DNA of 64,000 bases from the NCBI RefSeq assembly GCF_001639745.1, contig NZ_LTAX01000002.1:124001-188000 (forward strand), written 5' to 3'. Source of the stretch: Marinomonas gallaica (lineage in GTDB: Bacteria; Pseudomonadota; Gammaproteobacteria; Pseudomonadales; Marinomonadaceae). Positions 17,395-25,837 of the stretch are shown here, one piece after another. The notes under the pieces are model-generated. The model had not been told where the DNA came from. It saw only the letters and a list, made by a program, of their open reading frames with translations, and searched no databases. Both the position numbers and the translations under genes were made by a program. Position 1 is the stretch's first letter, and every line of letters begins with the position of its first letter.

Positions 17395-17419
17395 AAAAAC
17401 CCGCTAATTGCGGGTTTTT
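17395..17419 (-). terminator. Rho-independent terminator (bidirectional form) after the 112-residue membrane protein gene
   Basis: AAAAACCCGC, loop TAATT, GCGGGTTTTT: a 10-bp stem with A-rich and T-rich arms, 15 bases after the stop at 17434. It insulates the DUF502 pair from the ugp operon, which is transcribed in the same direction. Confidence 0.88.
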
Positions 17420-17433
17420 ACTGCTCATTCAAA

Positions 17434-17772
17434 TTATGCGAAATCTCGCAGTAGCGCTTCAATTTCTTGCTTTTTCTGTCGTGATTTAACGAAGTTAGCA
17501 ATGACCGATGCTGCCGTAATACCAATTAAGGCTGATAACATATCGTCATTGCCATAACTGACAATAAAGCTGTAAATCAGTAATAGGCTGCCAATGATCA
17601 AAATGAGAGGTTGATACGACACTTTTAGCGCGCCCGTCTTGTCATTCTGAACGATGGTGACGCCATAGAAAGAGCCCAGCGAGCCAACATATATGCGTCG
17701 CGGAAAGGTTTTTAACTTGGCCGGATAGCCTTTTTCTTCTAGTAATTCCGTCAGTTGTTCTAATTGCATCAT
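17434..17772 (-). CDS. Small membrane protein of unknown function
   Basis: I do not recognise this 112-residue protein. It has a soluble N-terminal domain of about 50 residues (LEEKGYPAKLKTFPRRIYVG), two close hydrophobic segments (about 53-70 and 77-92) and a basic C-terminal tail (KSRQKKQEIEALLRDFA), so it is probably anchored with both ends in the cytoplasm. It begins three bases after the DUF502 gene stop and is surely co-transcribed with it. Two adjacent ATG codons could serve as start. Confidence 0.6.
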   Translation of the reverse strand: MMQLEQLTELLEEKGYPAKLKTFPRRIYVGSLGSFYGVTIVQNDKTGALKVSYQPLILIIGSLLLIYSFIVSYGNDDMLSALIGITAASVIANFVKSRQKKQEIEALLRDFA

Positions 17773-17775
17773 AAT

Positions 17776-18351
17776 TTATTTCTTCGATTGTACGCCACCG
17801 GTTACGGCTATGCGCATGCCTTCTTCCATCGTGACATCCAGCGGCGTCAGTTTTTCACGTGAAACATAAACTGTCATTCCGCCGATCTGATAACTCAAAG
17901 GTAAATAGACCCCAACTAAGTTTTGATCACCAAACAAACGCTGCCCCATTTTCTCGCCAGTCACAAAACCAATCAATTGCATACCCTGAATCTCCAAGGA
18001 CACGACACTTTGCTGCTCAGTTTTATTCGACAGGCTGAATACTGTCATCATGTCTTGCAGCGCCCCATAGATCGATTTTACTAAGGGAATGTTCTCAAAC
18101 ACTCTGTGGCTTACTTTCATTAGGTAGCGAACGCCGTAAAAGTTCACTACCAAGCCGATCAGTGCCAAGCCAGCTAGGCAGGTTAACACTCCGAGCCCCG
18201 GAAAATAGTAATCCACTGGCCATACTAACAATACCAGTGGGCGTACCAATGTCTCGGCCGTGGTAAACAACCAATAGATAAAATACACCGTCAGGCCAAT
18301 CGGTAAAACGGCCACCAAGCCTTTTAATATTAAGGAAATCAGTTTGTTCAT
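17776..18351 (-). CDS. DUF502 family membrane protein
   Basis: This 191-residue inner-membrane protein matches the DUF502 family. It has two N-terminal membrane spans (about 5-30 and 50-75) separated by the typical LPIGLTVYFIYWLF and PGLGVL segments, then a soluble domain with ENIPLVKSIYGALQDM and VSREKLTPLDVTMEEGMR. ATG at 18351 is chosen because GGAG lies just upstream; an in-frame start 16 codons earlier lacks one. Molecular function is not established. Confidence 0.82.
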   Translation of the reverse strand: MNKLISLILKGLVAVLPIGLTVYFIYWLFTTAETLVRPLVLLVWPVDYYFPGLGVLTCLAGLALIGLVVNFYGVRYLMKVSHRVFENIPLVKSIYGALQDMMTVFSLSNKTEQQSVVSLEIQGMQLIGFVTGEKMGQRLFGDQNLVGVYLPLSYQIGGMTVYVSREKLTPLDVTMEEGMRIAVTGGVQSKK

Positions 18352-18515
18352 TTTGCGCTCCATTAGGAATAACAGAGCATACAAAACCCGTACCAGCATA
18401 GATAGAGAGTTGGACGCAATGATTCGGCAATAACATAGGAAAGAGCATCACACTTGTCTGGCTTAGAGGTTTAAAGCCCGTTATTCTGCTGTGTCAGGTA
18501 TAAGGGAGAAGTTCA

Positions 18516-19418
18516 TTGAATTACAAACGCTTAGAGACTTTTGTTTGGGTCGCCTCACTTGGCAGTTTTCGTAAAGCAGCCGAACGCATGCACACTACGC
18601 AACCCGCTATTTCTGCACGTATCTCAGCCCTGGAATCCGAACTGGGGGTGAAACTCTTTGAGCGAGAAGTTGGCTCAGCCCCGATCGCTCTAACCGCTAA
18701 AGGCAAAGACTTACTGCCTTACGTTGAGAAAATTTTATACCAATCGGAACAGCTGCGTAAACGAGCAGAAAGTACAACCGCTTATTCGGGGGTGATTCGT
18801 ATTGGCGTTTCGGAAACCATTGCCCACACATGGCTATCGACGTTTTTATCTCGATTGCACAATGAAATGCCCAAATTGGACGTAGAACTTACTGTCGAAA
18901 TCACCACCGTACTCTCGGCAGGAATCAAAGACCGCTCTATTGATTTAGGGCTGTTAATGGGGCCCATTAATGACCCGAGTATTGTCAACTTAGACTTATG
19001 TACCTTCTCACTTTCTTGGGTGGCCAGCCCAATGCTTAACTTACCTGACCGTTTGCTGTATCTCGAAGAACTGGCTCCTTGGCCAATCATCTCCTATGCC
19101 CGAAACAGTAAACCTTACGCTGAAATCTCTCAGAAATTCAGAGAGTTAGAAGGGCCTCCAGCGCACTTTTTTGCATCTACCTCGCTCGCTGCCTGTCGCA
19201 GTTTAGCGCTGGATGCGGTAGGCGTTGCTACCATGCCAGATGTCATGATTGAAGACGCTCTGCAAGCAGGAACACTCAAACGCATTCGCGCCATTTGGAC
19301 GCCATCAGAGCTAAAATTCACCGCATCCTATTCGGACGAGCCGTTTAACCCCATCGCTGAAGTCGCCGCGAAAATCGCTGTTGAAACCGCCAATGAATAC
19401 GCCCAAATGAACACTTGA
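18516..19418 (+). CDS. LysR-family transcriptional regulator of the 5-oxoproline/TRAP operon
   Basis: This 300-residue regulator has an N-terminal LysR helix-turn-helix (LETFVWVASLGSFRKAAERMHTTQPAISARISALE) and a C-terminal periplasmic-binding-like effector domain. The start is TTG at 18516 with GGAG seven bases upstream. It lies directly ahead of the cyclase/TRAP/PxpABC genes on the same strand, so it probably controls them. Its own stop codon overlaps a TTGAT-N11-ATCAA candidate site. A substrate of that operon, such as 5-oxoproline or D-glutamate, is a likely effector by context only. Confidence 0.88.
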   Translation: MNYKRLETFVWVASLGSFRKAAERMHTTQPAISARISALESELGVKLFEREVGSAPIALTAKGKDLLPYVEKILYQSEQLRKRAESTTAYSGVIRIGVSETIAHTWLSTFLSRLHNEMPKLDVELTVEITTVLSAGIKDRSIDLGLLMGPINDPSIVNLDLCTFSLSWVASPMLNLPDRLLYLEELAPWPIISYARNSKPYAEISQKFRELEGPPAHFFASTSLAACRSLALDAVGVATMPDVMIEDALQAGTLKRIRAIWTPSELKFTASYSDEPFNPIAEVAAKIAVETANEYAQMNT

Positions 19419-19435
19419 TAAAAAAAATTGATCAA
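19415..19435. promoter_or_regulatory. Candidate LysR-type binding site (TTGAT-N11-ATCAA)
   Basis: An interrupted 5-bp inverted repeat, TTGAT and ATCAA separated by 11 bases, has the T-N11-A architecture of LysR-type sites. It lies about 90 bp upstream of the cyclase-family start, immediately after the LysR gene. The spacer is A-rich, so chance occurrence is possible. Confidence 0.35.
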
Positions 19436-19524
19436 AAAGGCCAAAAAAACACGATTAGACTTTTTATAGGGTGTGCTTCTACTCTTGATTCAACCCAACT
19501 GTGATAAAAATTAGGAAAGCAATC

Positions 19525-20325
19525 ATGTCTCAGTCATCGTTAACCTTGTTGCAACAGACCTCAGCACTCCGCCAAGCGATACGTCGTAAAGACCACACCG
19601 GCCCGACTAGCGGTCTAGCAACGGGAGCGATGCAAGGTAATGTGGTGATTCTACCAGCAGACTACGCAAATGAGTTTTTACTGTTCTGTCAGAACAACCC
19701 TGTCTCTTGCCCCTTGATCGGTGTTTCAGAAGTCGGCAATTACCGCATGCCTATGCTGGGGGAAGACATCGATATGCGTCACGATATTCCTGAGTACTAT
19801 GTCTATCGCAACGGTGAAAAAGTAGAAAGTCGAGCGGATATCGAAGCGCTGTGGCAAGACGACATGGTCGCGTTTGTCTTAGGTTGCTCGTTTTCCTTCG
19901 AACACGCTTTGTCCCAAGCTGGTTTAACCCCTCGTAACATTGAGGAAGGTGTTAACGTTTCTATGTTTGAGACCAATATCGCCACAACGCCTGCAGGACG
20001 CTTTTACGGCAATACCGTAGTAACCATGCGTCCTTACGTACCAAAAGAAGCGATTCGTGCCATTCAAATTACGACACGCTTTCCTAAGGCCCATGGTGCG
20101 CCATTACATTTTGGCAACCCAGAAGCCATCGGTATCAATGACCTAACCCAACCAGAATTCGGCGATGCGGTCAGCATTCGTGAAGGCGAAGTGCCGGTTT
20201 TTTGGGCGTGTGGTGTGACACCGCAATTGGCAATTCGTAATGCCAAACCGCCGATCTGTATCACCCATGCTCCCGGTAAGATGCTGGTCACTGATATTCT
20301 CGACACTGACTTAGCGGTCTTTTAG
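19525..20325 (+). CDS. DUF1445/YcsI-family putative hydro-lyase, D-glutamate-cyclase-like
   Basis: This 266-residue cytoplasmic protein matches the YcsI/DUF1445 family (GAMQGNVVILPADYANEF, FVLGCSFSFEHAL, GFYGNTVVTMRP-like and VPVFWACGVTPQLA segments). The mammalian homologue is D-glutamate cyclase, which interconverts D-glutamate and 5-oxo-D-proline; bacterial members are usually annotated only as hydro-lyases. ATG at 19525 has AGGA eight bases upstream and is preferred over a GTG at 19501. Sitting with 5-oxoprolinase genes, as in Bacillus ycsI-ycsF, supports a role in glutamate/5-oxoproline chemistry. The exact reaction is inferred. Confidence 0.82.
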   Translation: MSQSSLTLLQQTSALRQAIRRKDHTGPTSGLATGAMQGNVVILPADYANEFLLFCQNNPVSCPLIGVSEVGNYRMPMLGEDIDMRHDIPEYYVYRNGEKVESRADIEALWQDDMVAFVLGCSFSFEHALSQAGLTPRNIEEGVNVSMFETNIATTPAGRFYGNTVVTMRPYVPKEAIRAIQITTRFPKAHGAPLHFGNPEAIGINDLTQPEFGDAVSIREGEVPVFWACGVTPQLAIRNAKPPICITHAPGKMLVTDILDTDLAVF

Positions 20326-20419
20326 TGTCTGCTTTACCGTGCAGATGCCCTAACTTTGCATGGCGATTTTCATAATCAAAAAATAAATCTAACCCTTCAC
20401 TTTGAAAGGACAAGGAACA

Positions 20420-21382
20420 ATGAAAAAAATCACAACAGCGTTAGTGTTCGGCAGCTTACTCTCTACCTCTGCAATAGCGGATAAATGGCACATGCCAACA
20501 CCTTATGGTGACGGCAACCTGCCGACTCAAATTGCTTACGGTTTTGCTGAGGAAATCAAAGACAAAACCGAGGGTGAATTAGACATTACCGTGCATTCAG
20601 CGGGCTCTCTAGTGAAACACACGGAAATCCCACGTGCGGTGAAAACCGGCCAAGTACAAATTGGGGAAGTATTCTTAGGTATTTTGGGTAACGAGCACCC
20701 AGTCTTTAAACATGACAATATCCCTTTCCTAGCCACGTCTTTCGAGGACGCGAAGTCACTTTGGGAAGCTGCTAAACCAGCTGTTGAAAAACAACTGGAT
20801 AAGCGCGGTATGAAACTGCTTTACGCGGTCGCATGGCCGGCTCAAAGCCTTTACACGGAGATGCCAGTGGCACAGCTAAGTGACCTTGAAGGCTCTAAAA
20901 TGCGTGCATACAGCCCATCTACGTCTCGCCTTGCTGATCTAATGGGTACAACACCGACAACGATCCAAGTACCCGACATTCCACAAGCATTCAGTACTGG
21001 CATTATTCAAGCCATGATCACCTCCCCTTCGACGGGTGTCGACAGCCAAGCATGGGACTACGTGAACTACTACACCGATGTGAAAGCTTGGATTCCCAAG
21101 AACATTATCGTTGTTAATAAACGTGCTTTCCGCCGTTTAGATAAAGACACTCAAACAGCCATCCTAGACGCGGCAAAACATGCTGAAGCACTGGGCTGGG
21201 AAAAAGTTGCAGAGCGCGCTGCGAGCGACAAGCAGAAGTTAATCGACAACGGTATGAATGTGTCCGATCCATCCGATGCGTTAATCAAAGAACTTCAAGC
21301 GATTGGTAATACCATGGTCTCCGAGTGGAAAGCCGAAGATCCACAAGAAGTGGGTGCCATCCTAGATCGTTACCAGCCATAA
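20420..21382 (+). CDS. dctP: TRAP transporter periplasmic substrate-binding protein (DctP family)
   Basis: This 320-residue protein has a signal peptide (residues 1-20, ending STSAIA) and the DctP fold. It shows HSAGSLVKHTEIPRAVKTGQVQIGEV near the start of the domain and the central arginine region KMRAYSPSTSRLADLMG, where the conserved Arg binds a substrate carboxylate. ATG at 20420 is used because AAGGA and GGAA precede it. It delivers ligand to the DctQM membrane proteins encoded next. With PxpABC downstream, 5-oxoproline is a reasonable ligand; some Bordetella DctP proteins bind pyroglutamate. Confidence 0.9.
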   Translation: MKKITTALVFGSLLSTSAIADKWHMPTPYGDGNLPTQIAYGFAEEIKDKTEGELDITVHSAGSLVKHTEIPRAVKTGQVQIGEVFLGILGNEHPVFKHDNIPFLATSFEDAKSLWEAAKPAVEKQLDKRGMKLLYAVAWPAQSLYTEMPVAQLSDLEGSKMRAYSPSTSRLADLMGTTPTTIQVPDIPQAFSTGIIQAMITSPSTGVDSQAWDYVNYYTDVKAWIPKNIIVVNKRAFRRLDKDTQTAILDAAKHAEALGWEKVAERAASDKQKLIDNGMNVSDPSDALIKELQAIGNTMVSEWKAEDPQEVGAILDRYQP

Positions 21383-21402
21383 GCGTTTCTCGCGCAACCT
21401 GA

Positions 21403-21429
21403 GTCTCCCTCTATGCTTCAGAGGGAGAC
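21403..21429 (+). other. Intercistronic hairpin between dctP and dctQ
   Basis: A 10-bp perfect stem (GTCTCCCTCT / AGAGGGAGAC) with a seven-base loop, not followed by a T run. Placed just after the binding-protein gene it probably stabilises the dctP message or lowers downstream expression, as in other transporters. The ugpB-ugpA junction has a comparable hairpin. Confidence 0.6.
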
Positions 21430-21450
21430 ACTCTTCAAGAAGAGAGCACC

Positions 21451-21966
21451 ATGACACATTTCAAAGACACCTGTTATCGAATGTCGGGATGGCTTTCAGG
21501 CCTATGTATCGTCATCATTACCGTTCTACTACTTGCCCAAATTGTGGGGCGCTTATTTGGTTTTATCGTTCCTTCCGCCGAGGACTTTGCTGGCTACGCT
21601 CTGGCAGCCTCTACTTTTTTTGGCTTGGCCTACACCTTTCATGAAGGCGGACATATTCGGGTCACATTGTTGATTCAACGCCTCAACCAAGGCCCACGTA
21701 AAGTACAAGAAGCCTTCGTACTGACGTTAGGTCTGATCCTAAGCGCCTTTGTCGCCTACGCTTGCTGCTACATGGTGTACGAATCTTACATTTATGAAGA
21801 AGTGTCATATGGCTACATCCCTGTTCCCTTATGGATTCCTCAACTGAGTGTCGCCCTAGGCGCCATTGCCTTAGTACTTGCTGTGCTGGACGCTTGGCTC
21901 AGTGCGATTCGTGGTCAATCCCCACACTATATTCGTCATGAAGACGAACTTTCATTGGAGGAATAA
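21451..21966 (+). CDS. dctQ: TRAP transporter small permease (DctQ family)
   Basis: This 171-residue inner-membrane protein has four predicted spans, the standard DctQ layout, with the family motif region EDFAGYALAASTFFGLAYTFHEGGHIRV. It pairs with the large DctM subunit encoded two bases downstream. The frame is complete and a ribosome site (AGAGAG) precedes the ATG. Confidence 0.9.
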   Translation: MTHFKDTCYRMSGWLSGLCIVIITVLLLAQIVGRLFGFIVPSAEDFAGYALAASTFFGLAYTFHEGGHIRVTLLIQRLNQGPRKVQEAFVLTLGLILSAFVAYACCYMVYESYIYEEVSYGYIPVPLWIPQLSVALGAIALVLAVLDAWLSAIRGQSPHYIRHEDELSLEE

Positions 21967-21968
21967 CC

Positions 21969-23276
21969 ATGGATTTAACACTTATTTCTATTATCCTCGC
22001 GGTCGGCATGCTGGCCATGCTGGCACTAGGAGTTTGGGTCTCTTTCACCCTAATTTTTATCGGTGGTTTGGGACTGATTCTTTCCGAGAACTATCAAATC
22101 GGGTTGTTATTCTCGACATCTTCATGGGGGGCGAGTACATCTTGGTCGCTAACAGCTCTACCGCTGTTCATTTGGATGGGAGAAATCCTTTTCCGAACGC
22201 GATTATCTGAGGATCTTTTTAAAGGCCTTTCTCCATGGTTAAGTGGGGTGCCAGGCAAATTGTTCCACGTTAACATACTGAGCTGCGGTATTTTTGCAGC
22301 AGTCTCCGGATCGTCTGCTGCAACAGCGGCTACCATTGGTCGTATGACCTTGCCTGAGCTTAAAAAGCAAGGCTACAGCGAGCGTATGGCGATCGGCACA
22401 TTGGCTGGCTCTGGTACGTTGGGACTCTTAATTCCACCGTCTATTATCTTGATCGTTTACGGCGTCGCGGCAGAAGTATCGATTGCGCGCTTATTCATTG
22501 CTGGAGCACTGCCAGGCTTATTATTGGTTTCATTATTTATGGGCTACACCATGATTTGGGGGTTACTGCATAAAGACGAATTACCTCAGACAAAGACTGA
22601 GCATATAAGCTGGAATACGCGCTTTAAAGCGCTCAAACAACTCCTCCCAGTTATGGGGTTGATCGGCTTCGTATTGGGCTCGATTTATGGTGGTATTACC
22701 ACGCCGACAGAAGCTGCTGCCATTGGTGTCACTGGCGCATTGATCATCGCCGCGGTGACAGGCTCTCTTAACGTGAGTAGTTTCATGGAAAGCCTAATGG
22801 GAGCGGTAAAAAGCGCTTGTATGATCACCTTTATTTTAATTGGTGCTCACTTCCTAACCCTTGCTATGGGGTTCCTAGGCATCCCGAAAGAATTAGCGGT
22901 ATGGATTGGCAGCATGAACCTGTCACCTATGGAGCTGATTCTCTATCTAACCGTGTTTTTTGTGATTTTGGGCTGCTTCCTAGACGGGATATCCGTTGTG
23001 GTACTGACGGTTGCAGTGGTTCTGCCTATGGTGGATGCTGCGGGTATTGATCTACTTTGGTTCGGTATTTTCATCGTGCTGGTTGTGGAGATGTCGCAGA
23101 TCACGCCACCTGTCGGATTTAATCTATTTGTCATTCAAGCACTTACTGGGAAGAATATTCTTTACGTTGCTCGTGCTGCTTTACCTTTCTTTTTGTTGAT
23201 CGCATTAGCGATCGCATTGGTTACCCTATTTCCTGAAATCGTCACGTACTTACCCACCACGATGTCGCAACGCTAA
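21969..23276 (+). CDS. dctM: TRAP transporter large permease (DctM family)
   Basis: This 435-residue subunit, with about 12 spans, forms the sodium-driven transport channel. Family motifs include SGSSAATAATIGRMTLPELKK, GTLGLLIPPSIILIVYG, TTPTEAAAIGV and EMSQITPPVGFNLFVIQ. It starts two bases after the dctQ stop with GGAGG upstream and is followed after 11 bases by pxpA, so import and degradation genes form one transcript. Confidence 0.94.
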   Translation: MDLTLISIILAVGMLAMLALGVWVSFTLIFIGGLGLILSENYQIGLLFSTSSWGASTSWSLTALPLFIWMGEILFRTRLSEDLFKGLSPWLSGVPGKLFHVNILSCGIFAAVSGSSAATAATIGRMTLPELKKQGYSERMAIGTLAGSGTLGLLIPPSIILIVYGVAAEVSIARLFIAGALPGLLLVSLFMGYTMIWGLLHKDELPQTKTEHISWNTRFKALKQLLPVMGLIGFVLGSIYGGITTPTEAAAIGVTGALIIAAVTGSLNVSSFMESLMGAVKSACMITFILIGAHFLTLAMGFLGIPKELAVWIGSMNLSPMELILYLTVFFVILGCFLDGISVVVLTVAVVLPMVDAAGIDLLWFGIFIVLVVEMSQITPPVGFNLFVIQALTGKNILYVARAALPFFLLIALAIALVTLFPEIVTYLPTTMSQR

Positions 23277-23287
23277 CGGAGGCTATT

Positions 23288-24031
23288 ATGAAATTAAACT
23301 GTGATATGGGCGAAGCCTTTGGTACATGGAAAATGGGCATGGATGAGCAAATCATGCCCTACGTTGATCAAGCGAACATTGCCTGTGGCTTCCACGCTTC
23401 GGACCCTCTGACCATGGCCAAAACCGTGGCGCTTGCGAAACAACATAATGTCACCATTGGCGCGCACCCAGCGTATCCTGATTTGGTGGGTTTTGGTCGC
23501 CGTAACATGGACATTGCGCCAACAGAGCTTAAATCCCTTATTCAATATCAAGTGGGGGCACTTCAGGGTATTTGTAGAGCGCACGGGACTCAGGTCGCCT
23601 ACGTGAAGCCACATGGTGCACTTTACAACACTATGATGGCGGATTTCTCTGTCCTAGAAACCGTAATGCAAGCCGTCAGCGAGCTGGATCCGACACTGGT
23701 TCTGATGGTGATGGCCATTCCAGAGTCCGATCAAGTTAAAGCCTTGGCGGAAAAATACCAGTTAGCACTTTGGTTCGAGGCTTTCTCCGATCGCTTGTAT
23801 ACGGATGAAGGCCGCCTCACTCCACGCAAACAAAGCGGTGCAGTACATCAGACCTTTGACTTGATTGAGCAACAAGTCCTGCAGCTTAGCGAGCAAGGCG
23901 CGTTAACCACTGAATCCGGTCAGTTATTAGCGATTCTGGCCGACACTATTTGTGTCCATGGTGATGGCGCTCATGCCGTAGAAGCCGTCCAGCGTATCCG
24001 CCAAGTAGTTGATGGTGCCAGTGCCTTATGA
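23288..24031 (+). CDS. pxpA: 5-oxoprolinase subunit A (LamB/YcsF family)
   Basis: PxpA, 247 residues, acts with PxpBC in ATP-dependent hydrolysis of 5-oxo-L-proline to L-glutamate. Motifs are LNCDMGEAFGTWKMG at the N-terminus, ANIACGFHASDPLTM, GAHPAYPDLVGFGRRNMD, VKPHGALYN and ICVHGDGAHAV near the C-terminus. CGGAGG six bases or so before the ATG gives a strong ribosome site. It overlaps pxpB by four bases. Confidence 0.95.
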   Translation: MKLNCDMGEAFGTWKMGMDEQIMPYVDQANIACGFHASDPLTMAKTVALAKQHNVTIGAHPAYPDLVGFGRRNMDIAPTELKSLIQYQVGALQGICRAHGTQVAYVKPHGALYNTMMADFSVLETVMQAVSELDPTLVLMVMAIPESDQVKALAEKYQLALWFEAFSDRLYTDEGRLTPRKQSGAVHQTFDLIEQQVLQLSEQGALTTESGQLLAILADTICVHGDGAHAVEAVQRIRQVVDGASAL

Positions 24032-24753
24032 TGGATAATCAAGCATCTGCTGCCGCAGCCACTTCTATTGAAATCAGCCTAGTGAGCGATCAAGCGTGCT
24101 TACTACAGTTTTCAAACATCATCAGTGATGCGGTGGCAGATCAGATCAGTCTCGTGACCACCGCACTTCGCGAGCTTGAGGGTATTATTGACCTCATTCC
24201 ATCATACACCACATTGTTGGTGGTATTTGATACCGGCTGCTTTGACCGTTTTGCAATTCAGAAAGCCCTACAAGGAGTTTTGGCCTCTATCGATTGGTCC
24301 AGTGCAGGGAATCGTGCCAGCCAGGAAGTCGTTATCCCGGTGTACTACGGCCCTGAGGTCGGACCAGACTTAGAGGACGTCGCAACGCATTGTCAGCTAG
24401 ACATAGAGGAAGTGATACGCCTCCACAGCACGACGACGTATCGAGCTTACGCCATTGGCTTCACACCTGGCTTTGCCTTTCTAGGCAATACGCCTGAAGT
24501 CTTACATGTGCCACGCAAGACAACACCTCGTCTAAAAGTCCCTCTCGGCAGTGTGGCCATCGCTGAGCGTCAAACAGCGGTTTATCCAAGTGTGACGCCT
24601 GGAGGGTGGCAAATCCTCGGGCGCACCCCTATTGCCTTAGTGGACTGGGCAAGTGACAGCTTAGCGCTAATCAAAGCGGGAGATAACGTTCGCTTTGAGC
24701 CAATGACCAAAGAAGAGTTTTTAGCACAAGGGGGTAATTTCGATGGCTTTTAA
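24028..24753 (+). CDS. pxpB: 5-oxoprolinase subunit B
   Basis: This 241-residue subunit carries the allophanate-hydrolase subunit-1-like domain (KipI type). Its signature is YRAYAIGFTPGFAFLGNTPEVLHVPRK followed by VPLGSVAIAERQTAVYPSVTPGGWQILGRTP. The ATGA overlap with pxpA and an 11-base overlap with pxpC show tightly coupled translation. It forms the PxpBC complex that activates 5-oxoproline. Confidence 0.94.
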   Translation: MMDNQASAAAATSIEISLVSDQACLLQFSNIISDAVADQISLVTTALRELEGIIDLIPSYTTLLVVFDTGCFDRFAIQKALQGVLASIDWSSAGNRASQEVVIPVYYGPEVGPDLEDVATHCQLDIEEVIRLHSTTTYRAYAIGFTPGFAFLGNTPEVLHVPRKTTPRLKVPLGSVAIAERQTAVYPSVTPGGWQILGRTPIALVDWASDSLALIKAGDNVRFEPMTKEEFLAQGGNFDGF

Positions 24754-25666
24754 GGTATTAAAGCCTGGCATGCTGACATTGCTGCAAGATCTCGGGCGAC
24801 ATGGCTACCAGCATTTAGGGGTTACCTCGGGCGGCCCTATGGATGAAGTCGCTTTTCGATGGGGCAATGCACTATTGGATAACCCAGATAATTCGCCACA
24901 ACTGGAAATCACGTTTGGCATGCTCTCATTGGAAGCAACACAGCCGACTAGCATTGCCATTGTAGGGGCGGACCTAGAGGCGACGATCAACGGCGAAGCG
25001 GCTATGCCGTGGCAAACTTATGAAATCAAAGCGGGGGATGTGATCCATTTTCAACAATCTAAATTCGGCTTGAGAGCGTATTTGGCGGTCAAAGGCGGTT
25101 TTCTGGCGGCGCCGGTGCTTGGTAGTGTCGCTACCGTCATGCGTGAATCCTTAGGAGGCTTTGATGGCAAGGGAAGCAAGGTTCAAAAAGGCGACTTACT
25201 GCCCTTTCACGCGACTTCAAACCATACGCCAAGGCACTTGCCTAGATTGGCCATCCCCAACTATGAGCAAGTCGAGATCGATGTCGTCACAGGGTATCAA
25301 TACGCTCGTTTTTCTGGGCTAGACCGTGCTCGCTTCTTTAACAGCGACTACACTCTTAGCCAAAACTGTGATCGCATGGGTTATCGGTTGGAAGGGCAAG
25401 CCGTCGGCCAAGATCAGCCTGGTATCATTTCTGAAGGCATCGCCTATGGTGCGATTCAAATTCCCAGTGATGGCAATCCCATCGTTTTACTCAAAGACCG
25501 ACAGACCATCGGTGGCTACCCAAAAATTGGCTGTGTTACGAGTATTTCTGGAGGATTGCTGGCACAGAAAAAGCCTGGGGATAAAATCGGCTTCCGTTTT
25601 ATGACGATTGACCAAGCAGAACGCGAGCGACACTTACAAATGTCACGAATCAATCAATGGCGCTAA
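24743..25666 (+). CDS. pxpC: 5-oxoprolinase subunit C
   Basis: This 307-residue partner of PxpB has the allophanate-hydrolase subunit-2-like domain (KipA type). Signatures are LQDLGRHGYQHLGVTSGGPMDEVAFRWGN, the central GYRLEG region and a C-terminal KDRQTIGGYPKIGCV. It starts 11 bases inside pxpB with AGGGGG upstream. It is the last gene of the operon; a 7-bp hairpin overlaps its stop codon. Confidence 0.94.
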   Translation: MAFKVLKPGMLTLLQDLGRHGYQHLGVTSGGPMDEVAFRWGNALLDNPDNSPQLEITFGMLSLEATQPTSIAIVGADLEATINGEAAMPWQTYEIKAGDVIHFQQSKFGLRAYLAVKGGFLAAPVLGSVATVMRESLGGFDGKGSKVQKGDLLPFHATSNHTPRHLPRLAIPNYEQVEIDVVTGYQYARFSGLDRARFFNSDYTLSQNCDRMGYRLEGQAVGQDQPGIISEGIAYGAIQIPSDGNPIVLLKDRQTIGGYPKIGCVTSISGGLLAQKKPGDKIGFRFMTIDQAERERHLQMSRINQWR

Positions 25667-25676
25667 TTCTAGCGCC
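25659..25676 (+). terminator. Weak terminator-like hairpin at the end of pxpC
   Basis: GGCGCTA, loop ATTC, TAGCGCC covers the pxpC stop codon and is followed by the pyrimidine-rich TGCCTCTCTTT rather than a clean T run. It is the only candidate for ending the operon before the next gene. Confidence 0.5.
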
Positions 25677-25837
25677 TGCCTCTCTTTAATCCCATCTCCT
25701 TACAATACATGACATATTAACAGCCGAGATTTACATAATTTTTTTCTAAACTAGACTTTGAGCTATCGCATGTGAAAGGAATCGCCTCTTAACGTTTACT
25801 GACATACTGCCCCCATCCTTACCTTGAGGAGTTTTTT

